Source: Bog-473 sp963763575
GTDB lineage: Bacteria; Actinomycetota; Acidimicrobiia; Acidimicrobiales; RAAP-2
Length of the DNA: 64,000 nucleotides
Direction: 5' to 3'
NCBI GenBank assembly: GCA_963763575.1
Contig: CAVXPD010000026.1
Location: 32,157-96,156, forward strand
Positions 51,184-59,492 of this stretch are shown piece by piece. Every line of letters starts with the position of its first letter. Position 1 is the stretch's first letter. The position numbers and the translations under genes are program-made. Below the pieces are notes generated by a model that saw only the letters and a program-made list of their open reading frames with translations, was not told where the DNA came from and searched no databases.

Positions 51184-52356
51184 CTAGTGAGCCTTGTCGA
51201 GCGCTGCCCCGAGATCGTCAAGAAGATCGCCGAGAGATTCGAGGCCGACGGACAAGCGGATCAATCCCGGATCGACTGCGAGTGGTGAGTCCGCTGCCGA
51301 CGCATGGGTCATCCGGTGAGGGAGCTCAATGAGCGACTCGACCGCGCCGAGCGATTCGGCCAAGGTAAACAACGAAGTAGAGCGAGCGACCTCGAGAGCG
51401 GCTGGCTCACCGCCAGCGAGGATGAACGAGACCATTCCGCCGTAGCCGCTCATTTGGCGGGCTGCAACTTCGTGGCCCGGGTGCTCCGGTAAACCCGGGT
51501 AGAGGACCGACGCAACGGCGGGGTGTCTGGAAAGCAGCTTGGCGATGGCGGCGGCATTGACGCAGTGCCGATCCATGCGCACAGCTAGCGTCTTGAGCCC
51601 CCTCAACACCAAATAGCAGTCCATCGGTCCTGGAACTGCACCTGCCGCGTTTTGAAGGAACCCGATCCGCGCCGCCAGTTCGTCGTTATCGGTTGCCACC
51701 ATGCCGCCGACGACGTCGCTGTGACCTCCGAGGTACTTGGTCGATGAATGAACGACCACGTCCGCTCCCCACTTCAGCGGTTGCTGGAGGTAGGGCGTGG
51801 CGAACGTATTGTCCACGACGACTAGCGCACCTCGATCATGAGCAAAGGCGGCCACCGATTCGATCTCGACAATTGATAGCAGCGGGTTCGACGGCGTCTC
51901 TATCCACACCATTTTCGTCTGGTCTTGCCAAGCTTCACCGATCCGATCGAGAGACGTGAGCTCCGCCGAGGTGTATCCGAGTCCGGCCGGCTCCCACACT
52001 TTGTCGAAGAGCCGGTACGTGCCGCCGTACGCGTCGTTGGGGATAACAGCGTGATCGCCCGGGTGTAGCAGCCGCAGTACGGCGTCCTCCGCGGCCAGCC
52101 CGCTTGCGAAGGCGAGCCCGTGCTCAGCTTGTTCCAACGAGGCCAGACACGTCTCAAGCGCTGAGCGCGTCGGGTTCCCACTCCGTGAGTACTCGTAGCC
52201 GCGGTGCGCGCCCACAGCGTCCTGAGCGAAAGTGGTGGCAAACGAGATGGGCGGGACCACCGCTCCTGTGGCCGGATCGGGCGGTTGGCCGGCATGGATG
52301 GCCCGGGTCTCGAAGCCGGTGTCGTCGTCGCCGCCCGGGCGGGAGGCTCCGCTCAT
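51184..52356 (-). CDS. metB: MetB-type trans-sulfuration enzyme (cystathionine gamma-synthase/lyase)
   Basis: 390-residue PLP enzyme of the Cys/Met metabolism family. The internal aldimine Lys is in H-S-S-T-K-Y-L-G-G-H-S-D-V, and R-A-I-H-A-G, Y-E-Y-S-R-S-G-N-P-T-R and D-N-T-F-A-T-P are family landmarks. Sequence alone does not separate gamma-synthase from gamma-lyase; next to a cystathionine beta-synthase gene, reverse transsulfuration (lyase) is equally plausible. The ATG overlaps the cbs stop by four bases. Confidence 0.9.
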   Translation of the reverse strand: MSGASRPGGDDDTGFETRAIHAGQPPDPATGAVVPPISFATTFAQDAVGAHRGYEYSRSGNPTRSALETCLASLEQAEHGLAFASGLAAEDAVLRLLHPGDHAVIPNDAYGGTYRLFDKVWEPAGLGYTSAELTSLDRIGEAWQDQTKMVWIETPSNPLLSIVEIESVAAFAHDRGALVVVDNTFATPYLQQPLKWGADVVVHSSTKYLGGHSDVVGGMVATDNDELAARIGFLQNAAGAVPGPMDCYLVLRGLKTLAVRMDRHCVNAAAIAKLLSRHPAVASVLYPGLPEHPGHEVAARQMSGYGGMVSFILAGGEPAALEVARSTSLFTLAESLGAVESLIELPHRMTHASAADSPLAVDPGLIRLSVGLESLGDLLDDLGAALDKAH

Positions 52357-54041
52357 CCGCCTGCACCCGAGAGGAAGTCCAACAGATCGCTGCGGGTGAC
52401 GATACCGGTCGGATGGCCACCGTCCACAACGAGAACAGCGCTGTTGTCGGCCAGGCGCGTCGCAGCCACGTCAACGGCTTCGCCGGTCCCGACCATCGGC
52501 AACGGAGGCGCCATGACCGCGTCTACGTAAGCATCCACGGTTTCGGGTGCGCCGACGATTCGGGTGAGCAGGTCGTGTTCGGTGACAGTGCCCACCACCT
52601 CGGCCAGGGCCAGCGGCGGCTCCGCCTTGACGACCGGCATCTGAGAGACGCCGTACTCGCGCAGGATCGATATCGCTTCGCGAACTGTCTCGTGCGGGTG
52701 GACGTGGACGAGTGGCGGGAGCGCGGGTGCGCCGCTGCGTTCCTTGTAGGCGAGCAGTTCGTTGACGGTGTCTCCGCTCGATCCGCCGGAGCGTAGGAAG
52801 CCGTAGTCGGCCATCCAGCTGTCGTCGTAGAGCTTGGAGAGATAGCCCCGGCCCGAGTCGGGGACGATCACGACGATGACGGCGTCGCGACCTGCCTCCT
52901 GCCCGACCTGGATGGCGGCCCAGATGGCGGTGCCGGACGAGCCACCGACCAAAATCCCCTCCTCGCGGGTGACACGGCGTGCGGTGAGGAAACTGTCACG
53001 GTCGGAGACCATGACGACCTTGTCGGCGATCTCGCGGTCGTAGGCGGGAGGCCAGAAGTCCTCGCCGATGCCTTCGACCAGATACGGACGGCCGCTGCCC
53101 CCCGAGTAGACCGACCCCTCGGGGTCCGCGCCGATGACCTGCACAGCGGGGTTCTGCGCCTTCAGGTACCGACCGATGCCCGAGATAGTCCCCCCGGTCC
53201 CGATGCTGGCAACCAAATGAGTGACGCGGCCGGCGGTCTGGCGCCAGATCTCCGGTCCGGTGGTCAGAAAGTGGGCTTCTGGATTCTGTGGGTTGGAGTA
53301 TTGGTCGGGCTGGAAAGCACCGGGCGTGCTCTCGACCAGGGCCCGCGCGACCGAGTAGTAGGAGTCGGGGTGGCCTGGGTCGACCGCCGTCGGACAGACC
53401 ATCACCTCTGCCCCGTAGGCGCGAAGGAGCGCCACCTTCTCGACGCCGATTTTGTCCGGCATAGTAAAGATGCAGCGATAGCCACGGCGAGCGGCGACGA
53501 TGGCCAGACCCACTCCAGTGTTGCCTGAGGTGGGTTCCACGATGGTTCCCCCCGGCCTGAGCCTGCCCTCGCGTTCGGCCGCCTCGACCATGGCGAGAGC
53601 GGGCCGGTCTTTGACGCTGCCGCCCGGATTGAGGAACTCGAGTTTCGCCACCAGTTGGCCCGGAAGGCTTCGCCCGATCCGGTCGAGTCGCACGAGGGGC
53701 GTGTTGCCGACCAGGTCCAACAACGAGTCGGCTGCATCAATCGCCGGTCCGCGATCGTTGATCGGACTGACCTCGATGGCCGAGTCCACTGCGAGGGCAC
53801 GGTCACTCAGCACCTCGACCGGCAGGCCGGCCCGGTGGAGCTGGTCGGCGACTCGGACTAGCCACCTCCGACCCTCCTCACTGTCGGGGGCGACGAGTCC
53901 AATGGAACGCGGGATGTGAGCGCGCAGGTCGGCGATGGTTTCGAGCGGCAATAGGCCGTAGGCGACGTCCACTCGACGGCGGGCGCGTGCCGACAATCGC
54001 TCGGGGACGGCGGCGGCTTCGATCACCAACAGGACATCCAT
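52353..54041 (-). CDS. cbs: Cystathionine beta-synthase with an N-terminal extension
   Basis: 562 residues. The catalytic part starts at A-D-S-L-L-D-L-V-G-N-T-P-L-V-R-L (residues 104-119), with PLP Lys144 in G-G-S-V-K-D-R and the S-G-N-T-G-V-G loop. A pair of CBS domains ends the chain, as in S-adenosylmethionine-responsive enzymes. Bacterial homologues usually begin at about residue 100 here. The first 103 residues (V-L-L-V-I-E-A-A-A-V-P-E-R, then S-I-G-L-V-A-P-D-S-E-E-G) look like a real folded domain that I do not recognise. It is the first gene of the cbs-metB operon, converting homocysteine plus serine to cystathionine. Confidence 0.9.
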   Translation of the reverse strand: MDVLLVIEAAAVPERLSARARRRVDVAYGLLPLETIADLRAHIPRSIGLVAPDSEEGRRWLVRVADQLHRAGLPVEVLSDRALAVDSAIEVSPINDRGPAIDAADSLLDLVGNTPLVRLDRIGRSLPGQLVAKLEFLNPGGSVKDRPALAMVEAAEREGRLRPGGTIVEPTSGNTGVGLAIVAARRGYRCIFTMPDKIGVEKVALLRAYGAEVMVCPTAVDPGHPDSYYSVARALVESTPGAFQPDQYSNPQNPEAHFLTTGPEIWRQTAGRVTHLVASIGTGGTISGIGRYLKAQNPAVQVIGADPEGSVYSGGSGRPYLVEGIGEDFWPPAYDREIADKVVMVSDRDSFLTARRVTREEGILVGGSSGTAIWAAIQVGQEAGRDAVIVVIVPDSGRGYLSKLYDDSWMADYGFLRSGGSSGDTVNELLAYKERSGAPALPPLVHVHPHETVREAISILREYGVSQMPVVKAEPPLALAEVVGTVTEHDLLTRIVGAPETVDAYVDAVMAPPLPMVGTGEAVDVAATRLADNSAVLVVDGGHPTGIVTRSDLLDFLSGAGG

Positions 54042-54497
54042 GACGGTGCCCCCATCATGCCGTTTGAACGAGCCCCGCTCTACGGGCGAGGGTCGCCGGG
54101 GGCATCAAGTCGCTGAGACGCCACCGGTTTAGGGGTTCCGCTGTTTGGCTCCGGTGGCCAACGATCGCGTTGGCGCCAACCCCGCGATCAGGCGGCCTTG
54201 GCCTAGCGGGGGAGCGCTTCTGAGGGTTCCGCCCGTGCGTGAAGTAGTCGGCACGTCCCGGATATTGCACGAGTCATGACCCCGTGCCGGCACTACGGTT
54301 CTCGTGAGCTCCTCCCAGACGGTGGCGCCGGGCGAGGTTGTGCGTAGCCGCGCCGATGACGTCCGTCTCTGAGTTCTTTCAAATGCAGCCTGCAGGGCCC
54401 GGCTCGCCAGAGCACATAGGCCCCGCACGAAGTTGCATACTCCTCAACCGCGTTGCGTAGCCCCAATCAGCCTGTCTGGTGGCTCAGGTCAGCCGAA
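54042..54497. other. 456-base gap upstream of cbs
   Basis: No gene supported. On the minus strand it begins with GGTCATGA and later has GGAACCCTC, echoes of the SAM-IV riboswitch, but the central stems are missing. Several GC-rich inverted repeats occur. It should carry the cbs-metB promoter. Confidence 0.4.
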
Positions 54498-55361
54498 TCA
54501 GGCGGCGATGATTGAGTTGCCTGGCGGCCTTGCCTTCATACCCTCGGTGACCTTTTGGGCCAGTGAGTTCGCAAGCGCGGCCGAGGGAGTCGTGTCTCCC
54601 TGATCGATGAACAGCTCTGCAACCGACCGGCCCTGGCGGATGACCAACGCAGCTAAGAAGTCGTTGCTCGTTCCTTGTCCCTTCGGAAGCGTCACCGGCA
54701 CTTGGACCTCGATCAGTCCCGACTGGTCCCCATACTTCGGTTGATGCGCGACAGACGCAACGGGAGTCCCCAGCGTTGAGCCCGAAGGCCAATTCGGTTG
54801 CTCTGTGCTCACAATGGTCGACCCTTGTACCTGCACGAAACACTTGGCGAACTTGGGATCAGTCAAGGGTGGAAAATCGCTCTTCGCTTCGTCGACGCTT
54901 GTGTACACGTCGGCGACGTCAAAGACGTCCGTGTTCCCATCCTTGCTGATGAAGTCCGTACTAGAGGCCTCAGCTGCGACGACGCTCAGTGCGGGAGGTC
55001 TGCCCAGGCACGTCGCATAGTCAGGGATCTGCGTCATCGTGAACATGCTCGACGAGTTGTTGTCGTCGCTGGTGCCGTCCCACGTCTCGCCCGTCTTCGT
55101 ATAGCCGCGGGGCAGGTCGGACAGCTTCAATAGTTGCGCCCGCGCATATGTCTCGTTCGACTTGATCGTGCTCGCTCCCGCCGGGATCGAGGTGAGCCCA
55201 GCAATCAGACCGGCAAGCGCCAGTCCGACCGAGACGCTTGCCGAAGGGCATGCGAATCCTCGCCGAACACGAAATTCTCCCGGAGGCCGATCTCTCATCC
55301 CGCGTGAGCCGTGGGCTGGCCGCCTCGTCCTAGAGACGGCGCGATGCAATCGCCCCTTCAT
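54498..55361 (-). CDS. Secreted protein, unknown function
   Basis: 287 residues from ATG 55361, which has GGGGGAGG about 11 bases upstream. A long basic n-region (R-T-R-R-P, then R-V-R-R-G-F) precedes a hydrophobic stretch V-G-L-A-L-A-G-L-I-A-G-L and cleavage near G-A-S, so it is exported. An internal ATG at 55298 would give a conventional signal peptide. The mature part has L-S-D-L-P-R-G-Y and four dispersed Cys, a pattern shared with sensor-type extracellular domains of actinobacterial lipoproteins. No catalytic motif. Confidence 0.72.
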   Translation of the reverse strand: MKGRLHRAVSRTRRPAHGSRGMRDRPPGEFRVRRGFACPSASVSVGLALAGLIAGLTSIPAGASTIKSNETYARAQLLKLSDLPRGYTKTGETWDGTSDDNNSSSMFTMTQIPDYATCLGRPPALSVVAAEASSTDFISKDGNTDVFDVADVYTSVDEAKSDFPPLTDPKFAKCFVQVQGSTIVSTEQPNWPSGSTLGTPVASVAHQPKYGDQSGLIEVQVPVTLPKGQGTSNDFLAALVIRQGRSVAELFIDQGDTTPSAALANSLAQKVTEGMKARPPGNSIIAA

Positions 55362-55488
55362 GTGTCCGTGTTCCTCCCCCTTCACCGCGCCGCTGCAGTT
55401 GGCGCCTCCGACCAGCTATTTGAGTCACCGGGACGGTAATACAACCCGGGTAGCCGGGCAAGAGGTCGACTCCGATCACCACGTTCAT
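55330..55488 (-). CDS. 52-codon ORF with ideal ribosome-binding site; possible IS110-type remnant
   Basis: ATG 55488 follows AAGGAGG at 5 bases, an ideal site. The first residues, M-N-V-V-I-G-V-D, are those of IS110-family transposases, where the Asp is catalytic, but the usual P-H-K does not follow and the remainder is Arg/Gly-rich and not transposase-like. It overlaps the secreted-protein start in another frame. Either a truncated transposase start or a small leader ORF. Confidence 0.35.
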   Translation of the reverse strand: MNVVIGVDLLPGYPGCITVPVTQIAGRRRQLQRRGEGGGTRTHEGAIASRRL

Positions 55489-55923
55489 GACTACCTCCTT
55501 GGTAGATGTGAACCACGGGGGCACTCCTGCTTGCGGATGTTCGTGCTTGATCCTCTTTTGAGCCACTTCGTGGGCGAAGCCCCGGTGGGACGCTCTTCGT
55601 ACGAAGGCCACCCGACAGACTCCGAGGGCAGGCACTACGAGAGCGACCCACCAGGACCCCTCAACGCTAGGAAATCGCCCTAGCGCTCGGAGCTAAGTCT
55701 CAAGCAGGCACATGGTGCTACCCGCAAGGCCCGAAGAAGCGCGCGGTTTGGGCTATCCGAGGGGTAGGACGGCTGCGGACTTTTCCACCACGAGCCGGCA
55801 GAGCTCGCGGTGAATTTTGGCCCTTGAGGAGCGGTCTGCAGAGGCCAGGACTCGCGATTGTTGCTGCCCGCAGGCAGCCCGATCCGGACACCGTCGCTCG
55901 AAGTCGTGAATATCGCTAGAGAC
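55489..55923. other. 435-base gap
   Basis: No gene supported. A minus-strand frame at 55680-55946 is Ser/Pro-rich and lacks a ribosome-binding site, so I do not call it. Confidence 0.35.
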
Positions 55924-56436
55924 TCAGCTGTCGGGCGTGACCGCATCCAATCGGCGCCGAACCTCCGACGTGTTCACGCCGAGGGCGCCCAGCAGCACCG
56001 CCGCAGGATCTGGTGGTTGGAGAGTGAGGATCTGGGCCAGCACCTGCTGGGCCGTGACCTGGGTCTTCCGGCGATTGGGTTTGGCCGCATTCTCAAGCAC
56101 TTTCTTTGCCGCGGGCGTCATGCGGAGGCGATCTTTTCTCATGACGTCTCTGATCCTCGGCTTCTTCGGCACGGCGCGCATCGGCAGTGGGGGTGCGTCG
56201 GTGCGGGACCCAATGCCCAGGACACCCAGAGCTTCCTGATCGAGCGACTCAAGGCCCTGGCGAGCTTGCTGCATGCTCACGCCCAACGCGGCCTCGATCG
56301 AGGGATCCTCCAACAAGGCGAGCAAAACGTGATCGGTTCCAGTTCGGCGATCACCTCGGCGACGAGCCTCCTCACCGGCCCGGAGATAGATGGCCCAGAC
56401 GTGATGCACCTCTGGCACAACGGATTCGGTGGTCAT
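55924..56436 (-). CDS. Clp N-domain-like protein paired with an HTH gene
   Basis: 170 residues. The first 75 are one Clp N-type repeat: R-T-G-T-D-H-V-L-L-A-L-L-E-D-P-S-I-E-A-A-L-G-V-S. A basic linker follows (K-K-P-R-I-R-D-V), then L-R-M-T-P-A-A-K-K-V-L-E-N-A and Q-V-L-A-Q-I-L, a second, more diverged half. There is no ATPase. Its ATG overlaps the stop of the HTH gene, with AGGAG 9 bases upstream. The pair may control or act on ClpC proteolysis. Confidence 0.8.
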   Translation of the reverse strand: MTTESVVPEVHHVWAIYLRAGEEARRRGDRRTGTDHVLLALLEDPSIEAALGVSMQQARQGLESLDQEALGVLGIGSRTDAPPLPMRAVPKKPRIRDVMRKDRLRMTPAAKKVLENAAKPNRRKTQVTAQQVLAQILTLQPPDPAAVLLGALGVNTSEVRRRLDAVTPDS

Positions 56437-56648
56437 GATGATGACTCCTTGTTGTATTTCGTGTGCACGGATTGGCGGGTGACGCCCAAAGCGTCTCCGA
56501 TCTGCTGCCACGACCAGCCCTCTTCCCGGGCGGACCTGACGTGGTTCGCCTCGACCCTCTCAGCCAGGCGATGGAGCGCCAACGAGGCGCGAAGCCCAAT
56601 TGCCGGGTCATCCGACGAGAGATTCGCGCTGAGCTCTTCGATGTCCAT
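56433..56648 (-). CDS. Small HTH DNA-binding protein
   Basis: 71 residues. An N-terminal acidic helix precedes the helix-turn-helix W-S-W-Q-Q-I-G-D-A-L-G-V-T-R-Q-S-V-H-T-K-Y, of the type paired with Clp-N proteins in actinobacteria. The gene is autoregulated if, as the sequence suggests, it binds the two TGTCA-N8-TGACA sites in its promoter. The predicted transcription start falls on or next to the ATG, so its mRNA is probably leaderless. Confidence 0.85.
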   Translation of the reverse strand: MDIEELSANLSSDDPAIGLRASLALHRLAERVEANHVRSAREEGWSWQQIGDALGVTRQSVHTKYNKESSS

Positions 56649-56651
56649 GTC

Positions 56652-56695
56652 TGTCAGTATAGACTGACATCCGGATATGTCAACCTAAACTGACA
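56652..56695 (-). promoter_or_regulatory. Promoter with two TGTCA-N8-TGACA operators, leaderless start
   Basis: On the minus strand TTGACA (56683-56678) and TATACT (56661-56656) are separated by 16 bases, a near-consensus housekeeping promoter. Two 18-base inverted repeats with the same half-sites and spacing, at 56652-56669 and 56678-56695, cover the -10 and -35. The -10 ends 7 bases before the ATG at 56648. Binding of a dimer to either site would block RNA polymerase. Confidence 0.8.
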
Positions 56696-56716
56696 CAGCT
56701 GATCGCCACACCGGAG

Positions 56717-56783
56717 TGCCCCCGATGGCCGGGGACTGGACCGCCCACTAGGGCGCCTGTGGAACGGTACCTGCGACGCACGC
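56717..56783 (+). repeat. 67-bp repeat A (inverted partner at 59341-59406)
   Basis: Matches the reverse complement of 59341-59406 with five substitutions and one gap. It spans the stop codon of the methyltransferase gene (the last codons, V-A-C-V-A-G-T-V-P-Q-A-P) and about 30 bases beyond it. Confidence 0.8.
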
Positions 56784-57380
56784 GACCGGAGGCTGGAGTT
56801 CCAACGTCTCGACACAAATCGCGACGAAACCAGCGGCCTCGAACGCTTGGACGATCTGGCCTGCGGCAGTGACCGTCGTCTCGGCGGTCGCACCCGGACT
56901 TCGCGGCTGCGAGACGATCGCTACGCGTCCTCCGGCGCGCAATAGACGCGCCAGCTCTTTCAGCCGGAGCGCGGGCTCTGACCACATTCCCATGTTGTTC
57001 ACGGCTAGGACCTTGTCGAACGGATGGTCGAAGGCGGGTGGGTCGTCGATCGAGGCAACCATGAGGGACACGCGAGCCGCACGGATCCCCGCCGCGTTGC
57101 GACGCGCAGCCTGGGCGCGCATCACCGCAGACCGATCGATGCCGACGACCTGGCCTCGAGTCGCCCGCCGCGCAATCTCGCGAATAGCGATGCCTGGTCC
57201 GAATCCGATTTCGAGCACGCGATCTGAGGGTTGCACGTCCATCAGTGACACTGCCCAGACGTTGCGCTTCCGGTTCGATGGCCGGAGCGCCATCTCCCAT
57301 CCCACGAGATGGCCAGGCAGTCCTCGGGGATTCATGAACTGAGAGACGATTCGACGACCAAGCTGCGTCCTGATGTTCAT
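56748..57380 (-). CDS. Class I SAM-dependent methyltransferase
   Basis: 210 residues. Motif I is V-L-E-I-G-F-G-P-G-I-A near residue 55, V-V-G-I-D-R-S follows as motif II, and D-K-V-L-A-V-N-N-M-G-M-W is the post-motif strand. The N-terminus N-I-R-T-Q-L-G-R-R-I and overall layout resemble small-molecule methyltransferases of the UbiE/Methyltransf_11 group. It lies just behind the HTH/Clp-N promoter, on the same strand but upstream. Its 3' end is part of a repeat found inverted at 59341-59406. Substrate unknown. Confidence 0.87.
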   Translation of the reverse strand: MNIRTQLGRRIVSQFMNPRGLPGHLVGWEMALRPSNRKRNVWAVSLMDVQPSDRVLEIGFGPGIAIREIARRATRGQVVGIDRSAVMRAQAARRNAAGIRAARVSLMVASIDDPPAFDHPFDKVLAVNNMGMWSEPALRLKELARLLRAGGRVAIVSQPRSPGATAETTVTAAGQIVQAFEAAGFVAICVETLELQPPVACVAGTVPQAP

Positions 57381-57796
57381 GATTGTGGTTTACAACCTGA
57401 AGTCTGCTTGAAGTCAAGCTCCTGGGGTCAACTCCAGTGACCAAGTACGCCGGCTCACGGATGCGATCATTCTCGACCAGAGGGCCGAATCCTTGTTACC
57501 GCAACCGGTTGGATCGTCCCCAGGGTGCCCCAAAGCGCGCTGGCGAGTCATCCATCAGGACTGCCCCCATCCGTTGGGCTTGGGACATCACCCAAAATGG
57601 TTTCACGGCGGTACCCCTCTTCGTGAAAGCCCCTGGCGCTACGCCGTTTCGCGTACTGGCCGGTGAAGGTCGTAGTGCACGAGCAAGTTGAAGAGAATCT
57701 CTTGAGATTCTTTGGTCGTACCTCGGCGACGAGACGCTGGACTACCTGGTGGCGGTTATTCACACGTTCGTCGTTAACGCTTCGCCTACTCCTACT
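57381..57796. other. 416-base gap
   Basis: No gene supported on either strand; composition is mixed and I see no repeat or RNA signature. Confidence 0.4.
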
Positions 57797-59053
57797 TCAC
57801 GCTCTCGATCTTGCTGGACGACCACCCTCTGCTGCGATCAGCTGGAACACTTGGTACGAGGCCTTGGTCACATAACTCGAGTACACGAGGCCGTCTCCGA
57901 ATCCGTCATCGAAGACCGTCTTGTCGTTCGTTCGAGGAGGCAATGCCTGGATCAAGTTTGGGTCAACAGTGAATGTCCAGTTGATGCCGACCACGTTGTC
58001 GTCGTGTGCAAGTGCTCTGAAAGTATCGGTCAAAAAGCGTGCTTGACCTGCCTCACCACCCTGGTATCTGTTTCCCAGTTCCTCGGCGTAGACAGGCGAT
58101 TCTTGGAGGACTGGTGTCGATGGGTAGCCGACTTCGGTCACCCATACGGGTATGGGCCTCCCTCCATTGCACGCCTGGATGGCTCGCTCCGACGCGTCGA
58201 CGATTTGGGGCGACCACACCGGACCGAAGTCGCCGACGTGGAGGTCGAGGATGTCGAGCGAGTTGCACCAAGTGGGATCGGAGTACAGAGCAGTGGCAAA
58301 GGCGATGGCCTTCGCGTCGAGGGCGGCCTGGGACGCGAGGTTCTGAACGAGAGAGGGTGTGACGGCCTCAGTACCACCATTAAGCACCTTCATGACGGGA
58401 TCTGCGGCGTGCGCCGCTTGATAAACCACACTCTGAAAGTGTGCATACGACGCCGCATCGCCACCAACCCAGTTCCTGTTGAAGTCCTGAGGTTCGTTGC
58501 GCACAATGAGGTAACGGAGACCCTCAGGAGCCGCGTGATCCACCAGCGCCGTCACGTATTGCCTTACCGAGGCGCAGCTCGCAGATGGAGCATCGCAATC
58601 TGATGGCGGTGCATTGGCGTTCCCTCCGAGCGCGTCCCACGTTGGCTCCTTCCCCAACTCGAAGAGAACGGTCAGTCCGTCGGCCTTGGCCAGAGAGAAA
58701 AGTTGGTCGACTTCGGAGAAGTCGTAGTGCCCCCGAGACGGTTCCTCTGTGGCCCAGTTGCCGCCGGTGCGTACGGCCGACGCACGGGCGCGCTGAACCA
58801 ACTGGAGGACCTGGGGTACTCGCGCAAGACCGATGGCCGGGTTGGCCGGGTTGACATCGAGACCAAATGTGACGGCCGCGTCCTGAACAACGATGCGTTG
58901 CGGCTCCCGCGTCGACATGGCGGACGCGCTCACCTGGTCTGAGTGGGTTGGAGCGCAGGCGCAGCAGAGGGCCGCCACCAGCACGAGGGCTAGGCCGAGC
59001 AAACGCCCTTGTACGGCAACGTCCTCCCGTCCACCTGTCCGATCGCAGTCCAC
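57797..59053 (-). CDS. Glycoside-hydrolase-like lipoprotein (clan A TIM barrel)
   Basis: 418 residues. After a basic start, a hydrophobic stretch L-L-G-L-A-L-V-L-V-A-A-L-C-C-A-C-A-P contains a lipobox, so the mature protein is lipid-anchored outside the cell. The rest looks like a (beta/alpha)8 glycosidase of the GH5/GH39 type: R-T-G-G-N-W, the acid/base region V-R-N-E-P-Q-D, and the nucleophile region V-W-V-T-E-V-G-Y-P-S. Both Glu residues are in the expected order and distance. The GTG at 59053 is used; no ATG precedes the signal. The sugar substrate is unknown. Confidence 0.75.
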   Translation of the reverse strand: MDCDRTGGREDVAVQGRLLGLALVLVAALCCACAPTHSDQVSASAMSTREPQRIVVQDAAVTFGLDVNPANPAIGLARVPQVLQLVQRARASAVRTGGNWATEEPSRGHYDFSEVDQLFSLAKADGLTVLFELGKEPTWDALGGNANAPPSDCDAPSASCASVRQYVTALVDHAAPEGLRYLIVRNEPQDFNRNWVGGDAASYAHFQSVVYQAAHAADPVMKVLNGGTEAVTPSLVQNLASQAALDAKAIAFATALYSDPTWCNSLDILDLHVGDFGPVWSPQIVDASERAIQACNGGRPIPVWVTEVGYPSTPVLQESPVYAEELGNRYQGGEAGQARFLTDTFRALAHDDNVVGINWTFTVDPNLIQALPPRTNDKTVFDDGFGDGLVYSSYVTKASYQVFQLIAAEGGRPARSRA

Positions 59054-59492
59054 GGTAGCCTTTCGTTATCGGGTAGCGTTAGCTCCACCGCGATGGCGCC
59101 ATCCCTGTACCAATGACGTTGGCACGGAGATATTCGAAAACTATGAGCGCCCATTGCTTCCGTGGTCCGCCCCGGGTTTCACTAGTCGCGACTGCTTTGG
59201 CCACGGGTGCCCAGTCGCCGGGAAGGTGCGATAGTTCGAAGGAGGCACACCGGGGCGTGTCTGGATAACCGCCTGCGAGTGCTTCAGACTGAGACGCGAC
59301 AGATGACCTGTCCGAACCGGGGGGCAGGAGAGTTAAAGGTGCGTGCGTCTCAGGAACCGTTCCACAGGCGCCCTAGTGGGTGGTCCAGTCCCGGCAGTCG
59401 GGGGCATGTGTCAGAGGGAGTAACATCTGAGTAGAGCTGACCGACCTCCTGGCAACCAGCCACCTGCAACCTTCGGCAGAAATGGCCCAGCC
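59054..59492. other. 439-base gap containing repeat B
   Basis: No intact gene. 59341-59406 is the inverted partner of the methyltransferase 3' end. Read on the plus strand it ends G-T-V-P-Q-A-P-stop, so it looks like the tail of a second, otherwise missing methyltransferase copy. Confidence 0.5.
59341..59406 (-). repeat. 66-bp repeat B (inverted partner at 56717-56783)
   Basis: Reverse complement of 56717-56783 with five substitutions and one gap. The pair flanks about 2.6 kb that hold the methyltransferase and glycosidase genes. Confidence 0.8.

Noticed and set aside
54042..54300. GGTCATGA and GGAACCCTC on the minus strand upstream of cbs, resembling a SAM-IV riboswitch
   Set aside because: The central CGGCUUGCUG-type stem and the 3' GGGUGA closing strand are missing. 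A covariance-model search with the SAM-IV model would decide.
55680..55946. 88-codon minus-strand ORF downstream of the Clp-N gene
   Set aside because: Ser/Pro/Arg-rich, no start signal, overlaps the end of a well-supported gene.
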